A stretch of 33,635 nucleotides of DNA from JANQKX01 sp039028695 (lineage in GTDB: Bacteria; Pseudomonadota; Alphaproteobacteria; Kiloniellales; Kiloniellaceae): contig JBCCHN010000047.1 in assembly GCA_039028695.1 (NCBI GenBank), forward strand, positions 1 through 33,635. The letters run 5' to 3'. Below the pieces are notes generated by a model. That model was not told where the DNA came from, ran no database searches, and saw nothing but the letters and a program-made list of their open reading frames with translations. How positions within the stretch are numbered: position 1 is the stretch's first letter; each line of letters begins with the position of its first letter. Below, one piece after another: positions 29,830 through 33,635 of this stretch. Position numbers and translations under genes: made by a program.

Positions 29830-31230
29830 TTATAAGATCCCCTCTTGCTCCAGATCGGCAATCACCTCCAGCATGGACTGGCGCAAAATAGCAACCAAAT
29901 CGTCCACCTGTTCCCGGGTCATGGTCAGGGGGGGTGATAGAACATTGAGGTTCACCACAGGCCGCACCAGAAGCCCATTCTTTTCAGCGGCATTGGAAAT
30001 GCGTTTGCCAATGTTCACCGACCCTGGGAACGGCTCGTGGGACTCCTTATCCGCCACGTTCACGACACAGGCCATCAGGTTCATGCCACGAATGTCACCC
30101 ACGGTTGGCAGATCCCGAAGCGTGTTAAGCTGTTCCATGAAATAGGGGCCAACATCGTCTTTCACATGGGCTAGCAGGTTTTCCCGTTCCATAATTTCGA
30201 TGTTTTTGAGAGCCGCCGCACAGCAAACGGGATGACCCGAATAGGTATAGCCGTTGGTGAACCAGCGATCCTGGCCTTCCTCGCTGATGACATCGTTTAT
30301 CCGGCTGGAAAAGATCGTTGCCCCCAAGGGTTGATAGCCGGAGGTAAGGCCCTTGGCGCAGACGATGATATCCGGGTTCAGGCCGAAAATTTCTTCCGAC
30401 GCGAACCATGCGCCTAAGCGACCGAAGCCTGTGACCACCTCATCGGCCACATAGATAATGCCATGCTTGGCGCAAATCTCTCGAACCGCCTTGGCGTAAC
30501 GGGCCGGCGGCACAACAACGCCCCCCGCGCCCAAGATCGGCTCAGCAAAGTGGCCGGCGATGTTTTCCGGGCCCAGTTCCTCGACCTTGTCCTCGAAGTC
30601 CTTGATCAGCAGGTCTATAAAGGCCTCTTCGTCCATTCCCTTCGGGCGCTGATAGAGGTTAGGCTCCATGGTGTGATGGATGGTTTCGCTGATGTAGTCG
30701 AATTCCGGCTGCCGGTCCGCTGCCTTGCCGCCCAAGGACTGGGCGACATGTGTGCTGCCGTGATACGAGGAGCGGCGGGTCAGAAAATGGCGACGCTGCT
30801 TTTGCCCCTTGCAACCCCAATAGTAGTGGATCAGCCGAAAGGCGGAATCGTTGGCGGTGGATCCACCGCAGCTGAACATCACATGATTGAGATCACCCGG
30901 CGCCAGCTCGGCCAGCTTTGCTGCCAACAAGGCGGCCGGCGTATTGGTCACATCCACGAAAGGATTGGCATAGGCCATCTTGCGCGCCTGATCGGCGATC
31001 GCCTCGACAATTTCGTCGCGGCCATAGCCCACATTCACACACCACAGCCCCCCGATGCCGTCCAGATAGCGTTTGCCGTCGATGTCGTAGGCATAAACCC
31101 CATCGGCCTCGTTCATGATCAACGAACCATCGTGACGGAAGCTGTCGAAATGGGTCCAGGGGTGCACGAAGTGCTGACGGTCCTTTTGCCAGATTTCTTC
31201 AGCGATGCTGTTGGTGAATTGAGTATTCAT
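29830..31230 (-). CDS. Class III omega-aminotransferase (putrescine/beta-alanine-pyruvate type)
   Basis: This 466-residue fold-type I aminotransferase has PLP Lys293 in CAKGLTSGYQPLGA, the ring-contacting Asp263 in VADEVVTGFGRLG, CGGSTANDSAFRL (121-133) for phosphate binding, and YTYSGHPVCCAAAL near 325. The N-terminal IGGLWCVNVGYGR (59-71) is typical of the omega-aminotransferase group that includes polyamine-pyruvate SpuC and beta-alanine-pyruvate enzymes. It likely transfers a terminal amino group to pyruvate. It converges with the copy B/CMD operon with 38 bases between them and follows a LuxR-type gene on the same strand. The donor amine is unknown. Confidence 0.87.
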   Translation of the reverse strand: MNTQFTNSIAEEIWQKDRQHFVHPWTHFDSFRHDGSLIMNEADGVYAYDIDGKRYLDGIGGLWCVNVGYGRDEIVEAIADQARKMAYANPFVDVTNTPAALLAAKLAELAPGDLNHVMFSCGGSTANDSAFRLIHYYWGCKGQKQRRHFLTRRSSYHGSTHVAQSLGGKAADRQPEFDYISETIHHTMEPNLYQRPKGMDEEAFIDLLIKDFEDKVEELGPENIAGHFAEPILGAGGVVVPPARYAKAVREICAKHGIIYVADEVVTGFGRLGAWFASEEIFGLNPDIIVCAKGLTSGYQPLGATIFSSRINDVISEEGQDRWFTNGYTYSGHPVCCAAALKNIEIMERENLLAHVKDDVGPYFMEQLNTLRDLPTVGDIRGMNLMACVVNVADKESHEPFPGSVNIGKRISNAAEKNGLLVRPVVNLNVLSPPLTMTREQVDDLVAILRQSMLEVIADLEQEGIL

Positions 31231-31285
31231 GGTGCGACTGACCTTCGTCTAAAAGTATGACGAATAGTAGCTTGGGCGAAAACCA

Positions 31286-31313
31286 GCGAAAAATAAATAT
31301 GGCGTTTGCCATA
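31286..31313 (-). terminator. Possible terminator after the LuxR-type gene
   Basis: On the minus strand TATGGC-aaac-GCCATA is followed by TTTATTTTT, a 6-bp stem with a T-rich tail. It lies 33 bases past the LuxR-type stop and before the aminotransferase. Alternatively the ATGGC-GCCAT dyad (31299-31312) is an operator for the aminotransferase gene. Confidence 0.45.
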
Positions 31314-31345
31314 GAGGCTGCCGAGGACGGTCAGCCTGCGCATTT

Positions 31346-32203
31346 TTACCGTTTGGTCAACTCAGACAAAAACAGGGAAAACAAATCACCTTGCCCCATA
31401 ACACCCAACTTTTGATAGACATTCGAGCGGTGAATACTGGCCGTGCCGGGAGAGATATCCAAATGTCGAGCGATGGATTTGGCAGACTGGCCTTTCAACA
31501 GCTGGTGCGCTACCTCCTGCTCGCGCGCGGTCAAGAGGTCTGCGCCAAAATTGCGCAGGACGGAGGACACCGCCGCGTGGATCTGCCGCCGGTCCACTTG
31601 ATCGCTGTCATCGCTGTCCCGGGCAGCAGACTGGTGGGATCGACAAAGCGTCAGAGTCATTTTCTCGACAGCCTCAAGAAAGGCCCCGACCCTGTCGAGC
31701 TGATCGGCGCCGCGCTCACCGAACATAAAGCTTAAATGCAGGCAGTGTCCGGGCCGCAATTCCAGAAGCCCCCCGATTTCACTGCTTAGCGCCAGGCTTT
31801 GCCAATACTTCTTATAAGCCTCGGACATGTCCACATCGGACTGATCGTCGTCTTGAAGGCGGAAAAACCCCGTTTGACCTTGGTTTTCGTACAGGTCGAA
31901 ATAGGGGTCGAGCAAATAAAGGCCGCCCAGGTATTTTTTGAGATCCCCGTCGGTCCCGATGCCTTGCGCAAAAAGAACACGAGGTTGCAGGTCCCGCCGG
32001 AATTCAAAGATCGAAACGGCATCGTATCCGATGGCTTTATCAAAAAAATCCGCCAAGCGCGGATAAAATCCCGCCTCCCCCACCAAACCGTGAAGGTTGG
32101 AGAAGGCGTCCAGCACCTCTTGCAATTCGCCGGACAGGGACACAGCAATGCGATCGGTCAGAAGAGCGGCGGGAGCGTCTGTCAAAAGGCACCCAGCGTG
32201 CAA
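31346..32203 (-). CDS. LuxR-type helix-turn-helix regulator
   Basis: The frame gives up to 285 residues. The C-terminal 60 form a LuxR DNA-binding domain: LLTAREQEVAHQLLKGQSAKSIARHLDISPGTASIHRSNVYQKLGV. The N-terminal 200 residues form a sensor-like region (AIGYDAVSIFEFRR, LLDPYFDLYENQGQTGFFRL) that is not a standard autoinducer-binding domain and has no receiver-type Asp motif. The first possible start is a TTG at 32203, directly after a stop codon, with no clear ribosome site. No ATG follows until deep in the protein, so a GTG near residue 21 or the TTG must be used. The effector is unknown. It lies between an aminotransferase and a LysR gene on the same strand and may regulate either. Confidence 0.8.
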   Translation of the reverse strand: MHAGCLLTDAPAALLTDRIAVSLSGELQEVLDAFSNLHGLVGEAGFYPRLADFFDKAIGYDAVSIFEFRRDLQPRVLFAQGIGTDGDLKKYLGGLYLLDPYFDLYENQGQTGFFRLQDDDQSDVDMSEAYKKYWQSLALSSEIGGLLELRPGHCLHLSFMFGERGADQLDRVGAFLEAVEKMTLTLCRSHQSAARDSDDSDQVDRRQIHAAVSSVLRNFGADLLTAREQEVAHQLLKGQSAKSIARHLDISPGTASIHRSNVYQKLGVMGQGDLFSLFLSELTKR

Positions 32204-32307
32204 AGGTTAGTCACAGAAAGATGCCGATCCGATAACGCGTGCCAAAAACCCCCCATCCTCGCGTCATGCTTTATTCTCCAAAAAGTGGAACTATTTCTGG
32301 TGACATT

Positions 32308-33240
32308 TTAAACGCACTTTTGCCTTTGAACCTGAATAGCATTTGGTCCGGCCAGGAACGCCAGGCACTTTCGCGCCGCGGCATTGGCCAATCCCTTGCC
32401 GGTCAATCGTGCTGAAAGCTGATTAGACCGGACCAGCCATTCATCACCAACCGTGACCAAAGTCCCCGCATCCAAATAGCGATCGACGAAGCCCCGCCAG
32501 CCTAATGCCAGGCCCGCACCCGAAGCAGCGGCTTCCAGCAAATAGACGTAGTTGTCAAATCGTTCCGTTGGCACAGGCGGTGGGCCGGCGGAGCGCGCGG
32601 AAAACCAATCCGCCCAGGTGGCCCACCCCACGTTATTCTTGGTTAGCGCCAAAAACGGCAGATCGCCCCATCGGCTTACCGATCCCCCTAGAACTCGCCG
32701 CTGGGTTTGCGCAAAACCGGGGGCCGCGACCGGTATAATGGCCTCCGCCAGAACCGGCACCAAGGCAGCGTTGAATGGCCCCTGACTGAACTCAAAGGTG
32801 ATATCGGCGCCCGCATCGACCATCTCGGGAACCAGATCGTACTCGCAGGTCAAGATTCGCACCTGAACCGCCTGCCCCAATGCCGTTCGTAACTCGGCAA
32901 AACGAGGCATGACGATCATGTGGGACACTTCGTGGGTACAGGCGATGATGACATGCTTGTCCGGCAAGCGCAGGGTCCGGCCGGCCTTGTGGATGGCGTC
33001 CAGCGCCGGCGCAACCGCGGCAAAATAGCCCTTTCCAGCCTCGGTCAAGGCAATGCCCCGTCCCGCCTTGGCAAAAAGCGGGGTACCCAAGGTCTCCTCC
33101 AATTGCTTCAGGTGGCGGCTGACAGCAGACTGGGAGGTATTGAGTGCAGCTGCCGCTCGACCCACCCCATTCAGGCGCGCCACACTTTCGAAGGCGGTCA
33201 GCGCACTGGAGGAGGGAATAGCATAGCGCTTCAAACTCAT
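32308..33240 (-). CDS. LysR-family regulator (GcvA-like), divergent from a racemase-like gene
   Basis: This 310-residue protein has the LysR winged helix-turn-helix at about residues 10-70: SALTAFESVARLNGVGRAAAALNTSQSAVSRHLKQLEETLGTPLF. The effector-binding domain spans about 95-300. A palindrome, ATATCA-ttat-TGATAT (33239-33254), covers its start codon, which points to autoregulation. It is divergent from the partial gene at 33346 and probably controls it. There is no sign of truncation. Confidence 0.9.
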   Translation of the reverse strand: MSLKRYAIPSSSALTAFESVARLNGVGRAAAALNTSQSAVSRHLKQLEETLGTPLFAKAGRGIALTEAGKGYFAAVAPALDAIHKAGRTLRLPDKHVIIACTHEVSHMIVMPRFAELRTALGQAVQVRILTCEYDLVPEMVDAGADITFEFSQGPFNAALVPVLAEAIIPVAAPGFAQTQRRVLGGSVSRWGDLPFLALTKNNVGWATWADWFSARSAGPPPVPTERFDNYVYLLEAAASGAGLALGWRGFVDRYLDAGTLVTVGDEWLVRSNQLSARLTGKGLANAAARKCLAFLAGPNAIQVQRQKCV

Positions 33241-33254
33241 ATCATTATTGATAT
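33239..33254. promoter_or_regulatory. LysR-type palindrome over the lysR start codon
   Basis: ATATCATTATTGATAT has perfect 6-base arms and a 4-base centre, the size of a LysR recognition site. It overlaps the first two bases of the LysR start codon and lies about 92 bases before the divergent gene. Confidence 0.45.
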
Positions 33255-33345
33255 CTATCTAACTGAAAAAAGCAATAGATTCAGAACGCCACTTTGGGGA
33301 ATGCTTGCGCGGAGAGGCGGCCATGAATTTTCAGGAGAGGTAGGC

Positions 33346-33635
33346 ATGTCCGATTATCAAAAACCGGAGCGCTGGAAAGACCCTAAAAACCAGCTCTTTA
33401 CCTATCAGGTGGGCTTCACCTCGCCGCCCTTTGATTTTGACGCGGCCCCGTCGGACTTCTTGCGCATATCGGCGGATAATGTGGGCGCCCATGGCCGTAT
33501 GCTGCATGTGCCCGGCTACGTGCATCAACTGACCCAACGGGAAAAGAACTTCCACCTGCTTGAGGACTTCGTCGAGTGCATGGCCAATAACGGCGCCGAC
33601 GCCTGCGGGCAGGTGGGTAGCAATTGGGTGCACGC
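33346..33635 (+). CDS. Possible Asp/Glu racemase-superfamily (maleate isomerase/arylmalonate decarboxylase-like) protein, 5' part
   Basis: The first 96 residues are visible; the gene runs off the window. It begins MSDYQKPERWKDPKNQLF, with GFTSPPFDFDAAPSDFLRIS near 23-42, GRMLHVPGYVHQL near 50-62 and NGADACGQVGSNWVHA at the edge. A Pro-rich start, a helix of LLEDFVECMANNGAD type and a GADxxxxxGSN strand end resemble the Asp/Glu racemase superfamily, where GADxxxxxGTS is common. The catalytic Cys residues would lie in the N-terminal and mid regions; Cys92 in ACGQVG is a candidate, but I cannot confirm the family from 96 residues. AGGAGAGG lies 6 bases before the ATG. It is divergent from a LysR gene that likely controls it. 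Confidence 0.5.
   Translation, partial: MSDYQKPERWKDPKNQLFTYQVGFTSPPFDFDAAPSDFLRISADNVGAHGRMLHVPGYVHQLTQREKNFHLLEDFVECMANNGADACGQVGSNWVH

Noticed and set aside
1..33635. A mobile element, prophage or CRISPR array
   Set aside because: There are no transposase, integrase, phage or Cas genes, no regularly spaced repeats, and no tRNA-linked attachment site.

Overview
The window reads as the chromosome of a GC-rich alphaproteobacterium, probably a Rhodospirillales- or Kiloniellales-like heterotroph. This rests on gene content (heterotetrameric sarcosine oxidase, long PutA, paralogous dimethylglycine dehydrogenase-like flavoproteins, many small regulators) and dense coding with 4-nt start/stop overlaps. 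It is not a taxonomic assignment. I see no rRNA, tRNA, CRISPR array, insertion sequence or phage gene.

Layout. (1) 1-2278, plus strand: the 3' part of soxA, then soxG and a short-chain dehydrogenase. (2) 2294-5411, minus strand: an acetoin-dehydrogenase-type operon acoA-acoB-acoC without its E3, divergent from a GntR/FCD regulator (5664-6569) that has a near-consensus promoter. (3) 7045-9129: a GT1-like glycosyltransferase followed by two paralogous small cupins, with a convergent GNAT-type gene (9157-10287). (4) 15324 down to 10600, minus strand: an RpiR regulator, a Rieske oxygenase of the quaternary-amine type, a carboxymuconolactone decarboxylase (CMD) family protein and a trimethylamine-dehydrogenase-like flavoprotein. 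(5) 15488-19367, plus strand: a dimethylglycine dehydrogenase-like FAD/GcvT fusion and a class III aminotransferase. (6) 19380-20779: the housekeeping-type genes ypfJ and yegP. (7) 20919-22948: a LysR regulator divergent from a three-His-box membrane desaturase/hydroxylase. (8) 23091-29791, plus strand: putA, a second FAD/GcvT fusion and a second CMD-family protein. (9) 29830-33240, minus strand: an omega-aminotransferase, a LuxR-type and a LysR-type regulator, then the divergent 5' end of a possible Asp/Glu racemase-superfamily gene.

The shared theme is removal of N-methyl groups from small amines and use of the carbon skeleton. A Rieske enzyme can open a quaternary ammonium compound. The TMADH-like and the two DMGDH-like flavoproteins, together with sarcosine oxidase, can remove further methyls, passing C1 units to folate through GcvT domains. 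PutA would take proline to glutamate if the substrate is a proline betaine. The co-localisation fits glycine betaine/dimethylglycine/sarcosine or proline betaine (stachydrine) catabolism, but sequence alone does not fix the substrate. No transporter and no Rieske reductase is encoded here, so the pathway must be completed elsewhere.

The points most worth following are: the repeated pairing of CMD-family proteins and class III aminotransferases with demethylating flavoproteins; unusual active-site residues in the TMADH-like enzyme, in one DMGDH-like enzyme and in the GT1-like protein; a tandem duplication at the cupin stop codon; and several perfect inverted repeats in divergent promoter regions.
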